Assembly (NCBI GenBank): GCA_026705925.1
Contig: JAPOZT010000031.1
Span: forward strand, 1 to 64,000
Length of the DNA: 64,000 nucleotides
Direction: 5' to 3'
DNA from: Gemmatimonadota bacterium
GTDB taxonomy: Bacteria > JAAXHH01
Below the pieces are notes generated by a model that did no database searches, had not been told where the DNA came from, and was given only the letters and a program-made list of their open reading frames with translations. This document shows positions 9,302-17,083 of this stretch, piece by piece; position 1 is the stretch's first letter; every line of letters starts with the position of its first letter. Made by a program: the position numbers and the translations under genes.

Positions 9302-9400
9302 GCTCGCTTTACGAAGTTGACCGGCAGCCGGTTTATCGCAGGCCGACGCATGGCCGCCGATCCACAGGCTGCCGATCCACAGGCCGCCGATCCACATACG
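9290..9400. repeat. Stop-codon context of the M14 gene echoed as 15-nt repeats
   Basis: The end of the peptidase gene, gccgatccgtaggct at 9290-9304 (stop TAG inside), recurs about 50 nt downstream as three contiguous 15-nt copies at 9356-9370, 9371-9385 and 9386-9400. The first copy differs from the gene end only at two positions, which remove the stop (gtag becomes acag). The copies lie in the spacer before the nucleoside hydrolase ATG at 9449. Confidence 0.85.
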
Positions 9401-9448
9401 GCCGGAAAGTCCCGCGACGGCCCTGAATCCACCCCCGACGGAGCCCGA

Positions 9449-10426
9449 ATGCCCGTACGCATCATCCTGGACACCGATACGGGGGTCGACGATGCCCTGG
9501 CCATCCTGCTGGCCATGCGGTCGCCCGAGCTTCGCGTCGAGGCCATCACGGGAGTCTGCGGAAACACGCCGCTCGAAAACTGCATACGGAACATTCACCT
9601 CACCTTGAGCGTACTCGATGCCCGTGTAACGCCGGTCGTGGCCGCGGGCGAGGAGCGGCCGCTGGTCCGCGACCTGGCCTTCGCCGGGGACATACACGGC
9701 GAGGACGGACTGGGCGGCGTGACCGATCAGGTGGACGCGGACGGGCGCCGCGTATACCCGGACCCCGATCACCAGACGAGTACCGTACACGCCGTCGATC
9801 TGATCCCGGATCTCGCCGGCCGGTACCCGGGTGAGCTCATCCTGGTCGCCGTGGGACCGCTCACCAACGTCGCGCGAGCCGTCATGAAGGACCCGGACCG
9901 CATGCGCGGACTCCGGGAGATCATCATCATGGGCGGCGCTTTCGAGACCGTCGGGAATGTTTCTCCGGTGGCGGAATTCAACATCCACGCCGATCCCCAT
10001 GCCGCGCAGATCGTCTGCGATGCCGGGATTCCCCTGGTCTTCGTTCCACTGGACGTGACCCGGCAGGCCTTCCTGGATACGGGAACGATTGACCGCTACG
10101 CCGCCGAGGGTGGCGCCAGGGCGGGGAGTGCCAGAGCGGCCTTCGTGCGCGACTGCACGTCCCGTTACGTGGCCTTTCACCGGCGGAACAGGGGCGTCAA
10201 CGGCTGCTTTCTCCACGACCCCCTCGCCGTGGCCGTCGCCGTCCGGGAAGACCTCGTCACGACGGTGCCGGCCAGGGTGGATGTGGAAACCGCCGGCGAT
10301 CTCGCCACGGGCATGACCGTGTCCGACCTCCGTTCCGACCGGTGGGGCGCACCGAACGCGAGGGTCTGCACCGCGGTGGACGTCCAGGCATTCACCAGGC
10401 TATTCGAGGAAAGGGTGCTCGCATGA
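9449..10426 (+). CDS. Inosine/uridine-preferring nucleoside hydrolase family protein
   Basis: This protein of about 325 residues begins MPVRIILDTDTGVDDALAIL, which contains the DxDxxxDD calcium-binding motif of nucleoside hydrolases. Other family segments are GDIHGEDGLGG, VAVGPLTNVA, IIIMGGAF and EFNIHADPHAAQIV, and the last Asp ligand is in FLHDPLAVA. The enzyme should cleave the N-glycosidic bond of ribonucleosides to give base and ribose. The ATG at 9449 has GGAG five nt upstream and matches the family N-terminus; an in-frame start further up would translate the repeat array. Its TGA overlaps the start of the SDR gene (ATGA), which shows translational coupling. Confidence 0.93.
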   Translation: MPVRIILDTDTGVDDALAILLAMRSPELRVEAITGVCGNTPLENCIRNIHLTLSVLDARVTPVVAAGEERPLVRDLAFAGDIHGEDGLGGVTDQVDADGRRVYPDPDHQTSTVHAVDLIPDLAGRYPGELILVAVGPLTNVARAVMKDPDRMRGLREIIIMGGAFETVGNVSPVAEFNIHADPHAAQIVCDAGIPLVFVPLDVTRQAFLDTGTIDRYAAEGGARAGSARAAFVRDCTSRYVAFHRRNRGVNGCFLHDPLAVAVAVREDLVTTVPARVDVETAGDLATGMTVSDLRSDRWGAPNARVCTAVDVQAFTRLFEERVLA

Positions 10427-11169
10427 TCCTGAAAGACCGTACGGCCATCGTAACCGGCGGCGGACAGGGTATCGGCCGGGCGATATGCGGTATCTTCGCC
10501 GAAGAAGGCGCTTCCGTCGTGGTCGTGGATATCAACGAATCCGGCGCCGAGGAGACCGCCCGGCAGCTGAACCGGGCAGGCCATGCCGGACGGTCCGCAC
10601 GGGCTGTCCGGGCGGACATCTCGGTCGCGGCGGAGATCAGCGCCCTGGCCGACGGGGTCGTCGAGGAATACGGCCGCGTGGACATTCTCGTGAACAACGC
10701 GGGACTGGCCCTGTTCAGGTCGGTTGCAGCCTGCACGGAGGAAGAATGGGACCGGGTGATGGCGGTCAATCTCAAGGGACCGTTCCTGTTGTCGAAGGCC
10801 CTGTTGCCCACCATGATCGCCCAGCAGTCCGGCGCGGTGATCAACCTGGCCTCGGTCGCGGGGAAGACTGGCGGCGTGGTGTCCGGCGCGCCCTATTCGG
10901 TATCCAAGGCCGGAATCGAGTGCCTGACCAAATCTCTGGCCCGTGAGCTGGCGCCGAACGGGGTCCGGGTCAACGCCATCGCGCCCGGGATCATAGACAC
11001 CGCCCTGACCGCCCACCACGACCCGGCGTTCGTCGACGCGATCCCCCTGGGCGGCAGCAAGGGGGAACCACAGGACGTGGCCGAGGCCGCGCTGTTCCTG
11101 GCATCGGACCGGTCGCGGCACATCACCGGCGAGATCCTGGACGTCAACGGCGGACTGTTGATGGACTGA
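10423..11169 (+). CDS. Short-chain dehydrogenase/reductase (SDR), FabG-like
   Basis: This 248-residue classical SDR has the nucleotide-binding motif GGGQGIGRAI, the structural NNAG in LVNNAGLALF, and the catalytic Ser-Tyr-Lys in NLASVAGKTGG and PYSVSKAGIE. VVVVDINES after the second strand suggests NAD rather than NADP as cofactor. The substrate is unknown. It starts inside the stop codon of the nucleoside hydrolase gene (ATGA overlap), so the two are made together. It may belong to the same route as the downstream CoA-transferase. A FabG role is unlikely, because no fatty-acid genes are near. Confidence 0.92.
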   Translation: MILKDRTAIVTGGGQGIGRAICGIFAEEGASVVVVDINESGAEETARQLNRAGHAGRSARAVRADISVAAEISALADGVVEEYGRVDILVNNAGLALFRSVAACTEEEWDRVMAVNLKGPFLLSKALLPTMIAQQSGAVINLASVAGKTGGVVSGAPYSVSKAGIECLTKSLARELAPNGVRVNAIAPGIIDTALTAHHDPAFVDAIPLGGSKGEPQDVAEAALFLASDRSRHITGEILDVNGGLLMD

Positions 11170-11202
11170 CCGCCCGCTTAGCGCGCCTGGACTGACCGCC
11201 CG
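11162..11202. repeat. Stop-codon context of the SDR gene duplicated
   Basis: The 15-mer tggactgaccgcccg, which includes the SDR stop codon TGA (11167-11169), occurs at 11162-11176 and again, without any mismatch, at 11188-11202. The copies are 26 nt apart. The second copy lies wholly in the spacer before the acyl-CoA synthetase fragment. Confidence 0.85.
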
Positions 11203-11229
11203 GCGGGGCATACACGGAAACCGCATATC

Positions 11230-11877
11230 ATGACCACATCCGTTTCCAATTTCGCTCTGGACGTCGTGGACCGGCATGCGCGGGAGCCGGGCCGGGTCGC
11301 CCTCCGATGGCAATACGCAGGCGGCGTCACGACGGACGTGACTTTCCTGGACATGAAGATACGCTCCGAGAAGGTCGCCAACGTGCTGCACCAACACGGC
11401 GTGCGTCCGGGACACCGGGTGTTCATCCTGCTGCCGCCATGCACGGCCTGGTGGGAGTCCGTCCTCGGCTGCATGCGCACGGGCGCCGTGGCCGTACTGG
11501 GCCAGGACGCGTCCACGGCACAGGTCCTGAAGGACCAGATCAACCGGTCCCGGTCGTCGCTGGTGATCGCGTCCGACGCCGTTGCGGACATGATCGGCGG
11601 GATCATGGACGACTGCAGCCGGATCACCCACTGGCTTTCCGTAGGGTGGGAGCGTGAGGGGTGGGTGGATTTCGACCGCCGCGTCTCTCTCGCCCCGGCC
11701 GGCTTCAAGGCGGTGGAAACGGGCGGATCCGATCCGTGCATCGTCGTCTACGACCAGGGATCGCCGGCCTCTGAAACCACGCACCGTCACGGCGACGAAG
11801 GATACGACCTGGAGCAGCTCGACGCGTGGCGCGACGGGCTGGCCATCGCGTTGTACGAAGCATCCGAGCATCCATGA
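11230..11877 (+). CDS. Half-length acyl-CoA synthetase (ACSM-like N-terminal part only)
   Basis: These 215 residues align with the N-terminal part of medium-chain acyl-CoA synthetases: SNFALDVVDRHA, KVANVLHQHGVRPGHRVFIL and CTAWWESVLGCMRTGAVAV are characteristic. The protein ends shortly after the place where the AMP-binding P-loop should be. The expected TSGTxGxPK is replaced by DQGSPASETTHRH, and everything after it (adenylation core, C-terminal lid) is missing. It should therefore not activate acids. The reading frame is open, starts with ATG, and its stop overlaps the CoA-transferase start (ATGA), so it looks maintained rather than decaying. It could be a binding or regulatory partner, or a recent remnant. 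Confidence 0.75.
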   Translation: MTTSVSNFALDVVDRHAREPGRVALRWQYAGGVTTDVTFLDMKIRSEKVANVLHQHGVRPGHRVFILLPPCTAWWESVLGCMRTGAVAVLGQDASTAQVLKDQINRSRSSLVIASDAVADMIGGIMDDCSRITHWLSVGWEREGWVDFDRRVSLAPAGFKAVETGGSDPCIVVYDQGSPASETTHRHGDEGYDLEQLDAWRDGLAIALYEASEHP

Positions 11878-13031
11878 TTCCCGCACTGACCGACTGCCTG
11901 GTGGTGGAGTTGACCACGCAACTGCCGGGTCCCTACTGTGCCATGCTGCTGGCCGATCTCGGAGCCCAGGTGATCAAGGTGGAACCGCCCGGCGGGGATC
12001 CCCTGCGCGGTTTCCCCCCGGCGTACGCCAGCGTCAACCGCGGCAAGCGGAACATCGTGATCGACCTCAAAAAGGACGCGGGCAGGGCGGTCATGAGTCG
12101 CCTGATCGACCGGGCGGACGTCGTGCTGGAAGGGTTCCGACCGGGTGTGGCCGAACGGCTCGGCGTGGACTATCCCGCGGCAAAAAGCCTGAACCCCGCC
12201 ATCGTGTACTGCGCCATATCGGGATTCGGACAGGAAGGCCCCTACAGGAACCGTGCCGGTCATGACATCAACTACCTCGCGATCGGGGGTCTGCTCGGAC
12301 GCGGCGATCAGCTTGCGGTCCCTCCCGTATTGATTTCAGACCTTTCCTCCGGCCTGTACGCCGCGCTGGGCGTTTCCGCCGCGCTCCTGCGGCGCGCGTC
12401 CACGGGGGAGGGAAGCTTCATCGATCTGTCCATGACCGACTGCGTCCTGTCCTGGATGGCGCCCGACATCGCCGCGGCGGCGCAGGATCCGGAGGCGGCC
12501 CGGGGCCAGTTCCTCGGGAACATCCCCCATTACGGGATCTTCGAGACCTCGGACGGCCGGCATATCAGCCTCGGGATCGTCCATGAGGACCATTTCTGGA
12601 CCCGTTTCTGCGACGCCACGGGACTGGACGGCTGGCGGAACTGGCCTTCGGAGAAACGGCTGGACCGGGCGGCCGAAATCAGGGAAAAACTTTGCGCTGT
12701 TTTTGCCACGACAACCTGCCGGGAATGGGACCGTAGACTGCGCGAAGCAGACGTACCCTGCGCACCCATTTACCAACTTGACGAGTTACCGGACGACCCT
12801 TATATACAGTATCGAAACCCGTTTTACCATCTCGTCGCTTCCGACCGGTCGGAAAGCCGTCAGGTCAGAGCGCCGTACCGTACGGATACGCCGGAGTCCG
12901 AAGCCCCGCTCCCGCCTCCCGTCATGGGCGAACATACGCGTCCGGTGCTTTCGGAGACCGGCTATGGTGATGACGAGATTGACCGATTGATTCGACTTGG
13001 CGCAGTACACGCATCCCGAACCGGGGAGTAA
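11874..13031 (+). CDS. Class III CoA-transferase (CaiB/BaiF family)
   Basis: This protein of about 385 residues begins MIPALTDCLVVELTTQLPGP and continues LADLGAQVIKVEPPGGDPLR and VNRGKRNIVIDLKKDAGRAV, the standard start of family III CoA-transferases. The catalytic Asp is expected in PVLISDLSSGLYAALG. These enzymes move CoA between carboxylic acids. Typical length is about 400. The ATG at 11874 overlaps the stop of the synthetase fragment. Since that fragment cannot activate an acid, this transferase is the likely source of the CoA thioester in the local pathway. The acid is unknown. Confidence 0.92.
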   Translation: MIPALTDCLVVELTTQLPGPYCAMLLADLGAQVIKVEPPGGDPLRGFPPAYASVNRGKRNIVIDLKKDAGRAVMSRLIDRADVVLEGFRPGVAERLGVDYPAAKSLNPAIVYCAISGFGQEGPYRNRAGHDINYLAIGGLLGRGDQLAVPPVLISDLSSGLYAALGVSAALLRRASTGEGSFIDLSMTDCVLSWMAPDIAAAAQDPEAARGQFLGNIPHYGIFETSDGRHISLGIVHEDHFWTRFCDATGLDGWRNWPSEKRLDRAAEIREKLCAVFATTTCREWDRRLREADVPCAPIYQLDELPDDPYIQYRNPFYHLVASDRSESRQVRAPYRTDTPESEAPLPPPVMGEHTRPVLSETGYGDDEIDRLIRLGAVHASRTGE

Positions 13032-13055
13032 CAGCCGAATCCCAAAGGAGTTATG

Positions 13056-14603
13056 ATGAGCATCCGCGTGCGCAACTGGCGTGACCAGGCGCCCTATGTC
13101 GGGCATATCAGCGCGCTGGTCTGGACACTGTACCAGTCCCATGACAAAGACGAGACCTCTCCGCCGGAAATCAACCGGCTGCACGGCATCAACAGCTTCG
13201 TCAAGCACGGCCTCCAGGGCCACCAGCACTCGGACCACCACCGGCACGACAACATCGAGCAGTTGTATTTCATCCTCCGCGGACGCGGCCAGTTGCTGAT
13301 CGGGGACGACAAGGTGGACGTCCGGGACGGCACGGCCGTCTACATGCCCGTGAACGTGCCTCACCAGGCGTTCAACGACGGTGAAGGCTGGATGGAGCAC
13401 CTGATCGTCAGTTGCCCGCTCGACATAATCCGGGAGGGCACGCCTGCGGTGCGGGACTGGCGCGACGTTCATCCGGTCGTGCTGGACGGCGGTACCGTTT
13501 CCTGGCCGCTGCTGCGTAGAGAGGAGGATGCACCGGCCGGCGAAGGCGGCGTGCTCCAGTGCGTGCAAAGCGTGACCCGCTACGCGGTCCAGGGGCGCCA
13601 GGGAACCGCCTGGCAGCAGTTGGATGGCATCGAACTGGTCCACTACGTACTTAGCGGATTCGGCATCGTCGAGGATCTGGACGGGGACCGCCAACTGGTC
13701 ACGGAAGGTTCCGCGGCCCACGTGCTGCCCGGGGTTGCCCATCGATTCTCCAACGAGGGCGAGGGCTGGCTCGAGTATGTCACGTTCGCCGTCGAGGTCG
13801 GCGAGGTCGAAGCGCCGGACAGATCCGAAGATTTCGAGGAGTCCGAAGAACCGGCGGTTGAATACGGCGTGGAAGAAGTCGCCGCGGCTGCCGTGGTGGC
13901 GGAGGTCGATTGGGATGACGCCGATGCGGTGGAGACCGAAGAGGAAATCGAGGAGGACGGAACCGACGATGGGGCCGACGACGACGTGGAGTCGGCGGAG
14001 GCCGAGGATGAGGCCGCGGACAGAGAGGACGACTCAGACGAGGCTGACGACGTGGAGTCGACAGAGGCCGAGGATGAGGACGGCAACGACGAAATAGACG
14101 ATGAACCCGGCGAAGCGGCGGAGGCCGAAGCAGAAGACGTAGAAGCGACCGAAGATGAAGTTGATGACGAAACAGAGACCGAAGCGGAAGAAACCGAGGC
14201 GGCCTATGAGGACGATGATGACGTGCCTGAAGTTGAAGACGTAGATGACGTAGATGACGTAGATGACGTAGATGACGTAGATGACGCAGATGACGCAGTG
14301 GTCGCGGATGCCGACGATGCGGACGACGAGGTAGTGGAAGTGGAAGACGAGGTTGAAGCGGACCAGGTCGCCGAGGACGTGGACGACGTGGACGACGCGG
14401 ACGACGCGGTCGTCGCGGACCAGGCTGCATCGACCGAAGCGACAGCACAAGCCGAAATGACAGCACAAGCCGAAGCGGACGACGACGATTTCGACATTGG
14501 TGACGACGACACGGACTTCGATATCGAAGACGAAGATGAAACCGTCGTGGAGGATGAAACAGGGGAGGATGACGACAATTCCCCTGATGCGGACAGGCGT
14601 TAA
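13056..14603 (+). CDS. Two-cupin protein with a 260-residue acidic tail
   Basis: Residues 1-250 form two cupin domains. The first has metal ligands in HSDHHRHDNIEQLYF and a late His in MPVNVPHQAF. The second (GRQGTAWQQLDGIELVHYVL to LPGVAHRFSN) lacks the first His pair and is probably metal-free. From about residue 254 to the end the chain is almost only Asp, Glu, Ala and Val, including runs of DVD repeats, with very few basic residues. Such a tail is not part of the family. AAAGGAG lies before two adjacent ATGs (13053 and 13056); the second has the better spacing. It may be an isomerase, dioxygenase or binding protein whose tail keeps it soluble, binds cations or binds basic partners. Confidence 0.85.
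   Translation: MSIRVRNWRDQAPYVGHISALVWTLYQSHDKDETSPPEINRLHGINSFVKHGLQGHQHSDHHRHDNIEQLYFILRGRGQLLIGDDKVDVRDGTAVYMPVNVPHQAFNDGEGWMEHLIVSCPLDIIREGTPAVRDWRDVHPVVLDGGTVSWPLLRREEDAPAGEGGVLQCVQSVTRYAVQGRQGTAWQQLDGIELVHYVLSGFGIVEDLDGDRQLVTEGSAAHVLPGVAHRFSNEGEGWLEYVTFAVEVGEVEAPDRSEDFEESEEPAVEYGVEEVAAAAVVAEVDWDDADAVETEEEIEEDGTDDGADDDVESAEAEDEAADREDDSDEADDVESTEAEDEDGNDEIDDEPGEAAEAEAEDVEATEDEVDDETETEAEETEAAYEDDDDVPEVEDVDDVDDVDDVDDVDDADDAVVADADDADDEVVEVEDEVEADQVAEDVDDVDDADDAVVADQAASTEATAQAEMTAQAEADDDDFDIGDDDTDFDIEDEDETVVEDETGEDDDNSPDADRR
14238..14300. repeat. 9-nt tandem repeat coding for Asp-Val-Asp
   Basis: Seven consecutive 9-nt units of the type gacgtagat lie in frame within the acidic tail of the bicupin; the first five (14238-14282) are identical and the last two have drifted. 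The surrounding 700 nt are also dominated by GAC, GAT, GAA and GAG codons with weaker repeats, so the tail probably grew by repeat expansion. Confidence 0.9.
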
Positions 14604-14615
14604 TCGAAAGCGTAC

Positions 14616-15518
14616 GTGAACAACCTACCCGCCCGCTCGTTCGGGCGAACCGGCATGCGTCCGGCGGCGCTGGCCATGGGAGCCGCCTTTCTGCACGAAA
14701 GCTCCGAGGCGGTCGAGGCCATCCAGACCGCCCTGGGACTGGGCGTCAACTATTTCGATACCTATCCGGGCCACCACGAGGAGAAATGGGGCGAAGCACT
14801 CTCCGGCGTCCCCCGGTCCTCCTATTACCTCCAGGCCAAGATCGGCACCCATCCCGAGCGCCGGAAGGACTTCTCCGGGGAAGGCGCCAGGTGGAGCCTG
14901 GACCAGAGCCTGCGATCCCTGAAGACAGACTACCTCGACTGCGTGCTCGTGCACGATCCGGCCGATGTGGAAGAATTGCTGCGCGAAGGCGCGGTTTTCG
15001 ACGTGCTGCGCGACATGAAATCGCAGGGCGTGGTCAGGAATATTGGACTCGGCGCCCGTTCCCACGAATGGCACGTACGGCTGATCGACAAAGGCATCAA
15101 CGACGTTTCTCTGACTTTCCTGGACTACACCCTCGTCAACCAGTCGGCCGCAGCCACAATCTTTCCTGCGGCCAGAAGAAGGGCAACGGGCGTCATCCTG
15201 GCCAGCGTGCAGGGCATGGGCCTGCTGACCGGACAGGAACCCGATCCGGAACGCGAACAGGGCATGCATCCCGGGTCCGAACCGCGCGCCCATCGAATCT
15301 GGACCTGGTGCCGTGAGCACGGCGTAAACATCCGCCACCTGGCCATACAATTCTGCCTGGCGGCGCCGGTGGACAGCATCGTCATGTTCGGCCCGGCGAG
15401 CATCCGGCACGTCCACGACGCCTACGAGGCCGCCACCGAGACCATTCCGGCCGAACTATGGGAAGCGTTCGACCGGGCTTTCGGCATCCGTCCGGGCATG
15501 GATGCCGGGCCGTCATAA
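14616..15518 (+). CDS. Aldo/keto reductase family protein
   Basis: This 300-residue TIM-barrel protein starts with GTG and reads NNLPARSFGRTGMRPAALAM, the usual beginning of AKR family proteins. LGVNYFDTYPGHHEEKWGEA carries the catalytic Asp region; the expected Tyr of the tetrad is in the DTYPG segment. The Lys in YYLQAKIGTH and the LKTDYLDCVLVHDP segment also fit. The C-terminal region has FGPASIRHVHDAYEAA in place of the stricter cofactor motif, so NADP binding is likely but not proven. It lies 12 nt after the bicupin gene, in the same direction, and probably reduces or oxidises a sugar- or keto-type intermediate. Confidence 0.88.
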   Translation: MNNLPARSFGRTGMRPAALAMGAAFLHESSEAVEAIQTALGLGVNYFDTYPGHHEEKWGEALSGVPRSSYYLQAKIGTHPERRKDFSGEGARWSLDQSLRSLKTDYLDCVLVHDPADVEELLREGAVFDVLRDMKSQGVVRNIGLGARSHEWHVRLIDKGINDVSLTFLDYTLVNQSAAATIFPAARRRATGVILASVQGMGLLTGQEPDPEREQGMHPGSEPRAHRIWTWCREHGVNIRHLAIQFCLAAPVDSIVMFGPASIRHVHDAYEAATETIPAELWEAFDRAFGIRPGMDAGPS

Positions 15519-15561
15519 CACGTCATGACCGAAGCCATCCACCCGTAAGGAAACCGTCCAC

Positions 15562-16323
15562 TTGACCTCGCTGACCTTCTCGCCCCGCGTGCCCGTCATC
15601 GACGCGAATGTGTGCGTGGGCAATCACCATACCGGACCATCGCCCTGCCAGAGCCCGGTGCAATTGCTCGAAGAAATGGATTTCCACGGGGTCGAGCGCG
15701 CCGTGATCTACCATGCCCAGGGCGAACAGATCAGTCCGACCGACGGCAACGAGTACCTTGAGGACTGGCTCGACAAGGACGGAAGGCTCATCCCCCAGTG
15801 GTCGGTCGCGCCGGTGGAAACCTCCATGGAGCAGATCGCGGAACTCCACGGCCGGGGCCGGGTGCGTTCCGTCCGGATGCACGACTGCCAGTCCGCCGGA
15901 CTTCCCTTTCTCCCATGGGGTTACGACGATCTCCTGACCTTTCTTTCTGATGCCGGGATCCCGCTTTGGATCCCGCTGATGGACGTGGAAACGGACCACT
16001 TGGTCACGACGTTCAAGGCCTATCCGGACCTGCACGCCGTGCTCGTCGGCGCGCACTATACGCACGCGCTGGTCGTTCGCGGGCTGCTGGAAGCGAGTTC
16101 CCGTGCCTTGCTGGAACTCAGCCGCTACGAACCCATCGGCGCGGTTGAGGCCCTCGTGGAACGGTTCGGCGCGGAACGGTTCGTCTACGGCTCATGGTAT
16201 CCCCGGTACGCCATGGGGCCGATCCTGTTCTACCTGCACCACACGCGCATGGACGAAGATGAACTCGCACGGGTCTGCGCCGGAAACGTCGAGCGGCTGC
16301 TCGGACTCGGGGAGGGGTCATGA
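15562..16323 (+). CDS. Amidohydrolase_2-fold protein lacking the metal ligands
   Basis: This 253-residue protein has the overall order of an amidohydrolase-2 (ACMSD-like) TIM barrel, but the key residues are changed. The N-terminal DxHxHxG motif is DANVCVG, and the late GSD is GSW in FVYGSWYPRY. A His in VGAHYTHALVV is kept. It is therefore probably not a metal-dependent hydrolase by itself. It starts with TTG at 15562, and its stop codon overlaps the ATG of the next gene, a related protein with all ligands present. A catalytic/non-catalytic pair forming a heteromer is the simplest reading; a different chemistry is possible. Confidence 0.75.
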   Translation: MTSLTFSPRVPVIDANVCVGNHHTGPSPCQSPVQLLEEMDFHGVERAVIYHAQGEQISPTDGNEYLEDWLDKDGRLIPQWSVAPVETSMEQIAELHGRGRVRSVRMHDCQSAGLPFLPWGYDDLLTFLSDAGIPLWIPLMDVETDHLVTTFKAYPDLHAVLVGAHYTHALVVRGLLEASSRALLELSRYEPIGAVEALVERFGAERFVYGSWYPRYAMGPILFYLHHTRMDEDELARVCAGNVERLLGLGEGS

Positions 16324-17069
16324 TAGACGGCACGAGGGTGATCGACTACCACGGTCACGTGGGCCGGTGGGAACGGTACGGCATGGTGGACGACCCGGAA
16401 CTCCTCCTGGGGGCCATGGACGCCGTCGGCATCGATATGGCGTGCCTGTTTCATATATTCCATCCGGATGGCACGACCGGCAACGATCTGACGGCGCAAT
16501 TCGTCGCCCGGAACCCGGACCGCTTCGTCGGTTTCGCCTATGTCTCGCCGACGATGCCCGATCGCATGGTACCCGAACTGGAGAGGGCGATCGACAAGCT
16601 GGGATTTCCGGCCATCAAGCTCTACCCGCCCTATACGCCCTGGCCTTTCAACGAGGAACCCTGGCATCCGATCTATGAATTCGCCCAGGACCGGGGGCTG
16701 GCCATCATCTTCCACACGGACCACTTCATCAACAGCCGGCCCCGTTACTTCGAAGACCTCGCGCCGGCCTACCCCCGGGTGAACTTCGTCTCCGCCCACT
16801 GCGGCAACGTGCCCGAGGCCCGCGCGGAGGCCATCGCCGCCGCGCAGAAGTACCCGAACGTCTACCTGGAGACCTGCTCGACGTATCGTACGCCCGGCGT
16901 GATCGAGGAACTGGTGGAAAAGGGCGGGGCCGACCGCGTGCTCTACGGATCGGACATGCCCTTGATGGACCCGAGGCCGCAGATCGGCAAGATCATCACG
17001 GCCCGGATCTCCGACAAGGCGAAACGCATGGCACTGGGCGAGAACGCGGCCCGGCTGCTGAATATCTAG
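16320..17069 (+). CDS. Amidohydrolase family protein (ACMSD-like)
   Basis: This 249-residue protein has a complete set of amidohydrolase-2 signatures: VIDYHGHVG at the N-terminus (HxH), FPAIKLYPPYTPW, IIFHTDHF and VSAHCGNVPEARAE for the middle His ligands, and VLYGSDMPLMDPR with the catalytic Asp. Members decarboxylate or hydrolyse small acids or lactones with one divalent metal. The substrate is unknown. The ATG overlaps the stop of the preceding, metal-less paralogue (ATGA), so the two should be made in equal amounts. The SGNH hydrolase gene follows after 14 nt. Confidence 0.9.
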   Translation: MIDGTRVIDYHGHVGRWERYGMVDDPELLLGAMDAVGIDMACLFHIFHPDGTTGNDLTAQFVARNPDRFVGFAYVSPTMPDRMVPELERAIDKLGFPAIKLYPPYTPWPFNEEPWHPIYEFAQDRGLAIIFHTDHFINSRPRYFEDLAPAYPRVNFVSAHCGNVPEARAEAIAAAQKYPNVYLETCSTYRTPGVIEELVEKGGADRVLYGSDMPLMDPRPQIGKIITARISDKAKRMALGENAARLLNI

Positions 17070-17083
17070 GACAGGAGGATAAA

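Noticed and set aside
9317-9448. N-terminal extension of the nucleoside hydrolase
   Set aside because: The extension would translate the 15-nt repeats. The ATG at 9449 has a ribosome binding site and gives the family N-terminus.
11230-11877. Sequencing frameshift as the cause of the short acyl-CoA synthetase
   Set aside because: The region after the stop is the start of the CoA-transferase in another frame, so there is no room for the missing half of the ligase. A true deletion or a designed short protein remains.
13780-14466. Arg/Pro-rich frame opposite the acidic tail (protamine-like)
   Set aside because: It is the direct reverse reading of the Asp codons in the tail. It has no ribosome binding site and no promoter.
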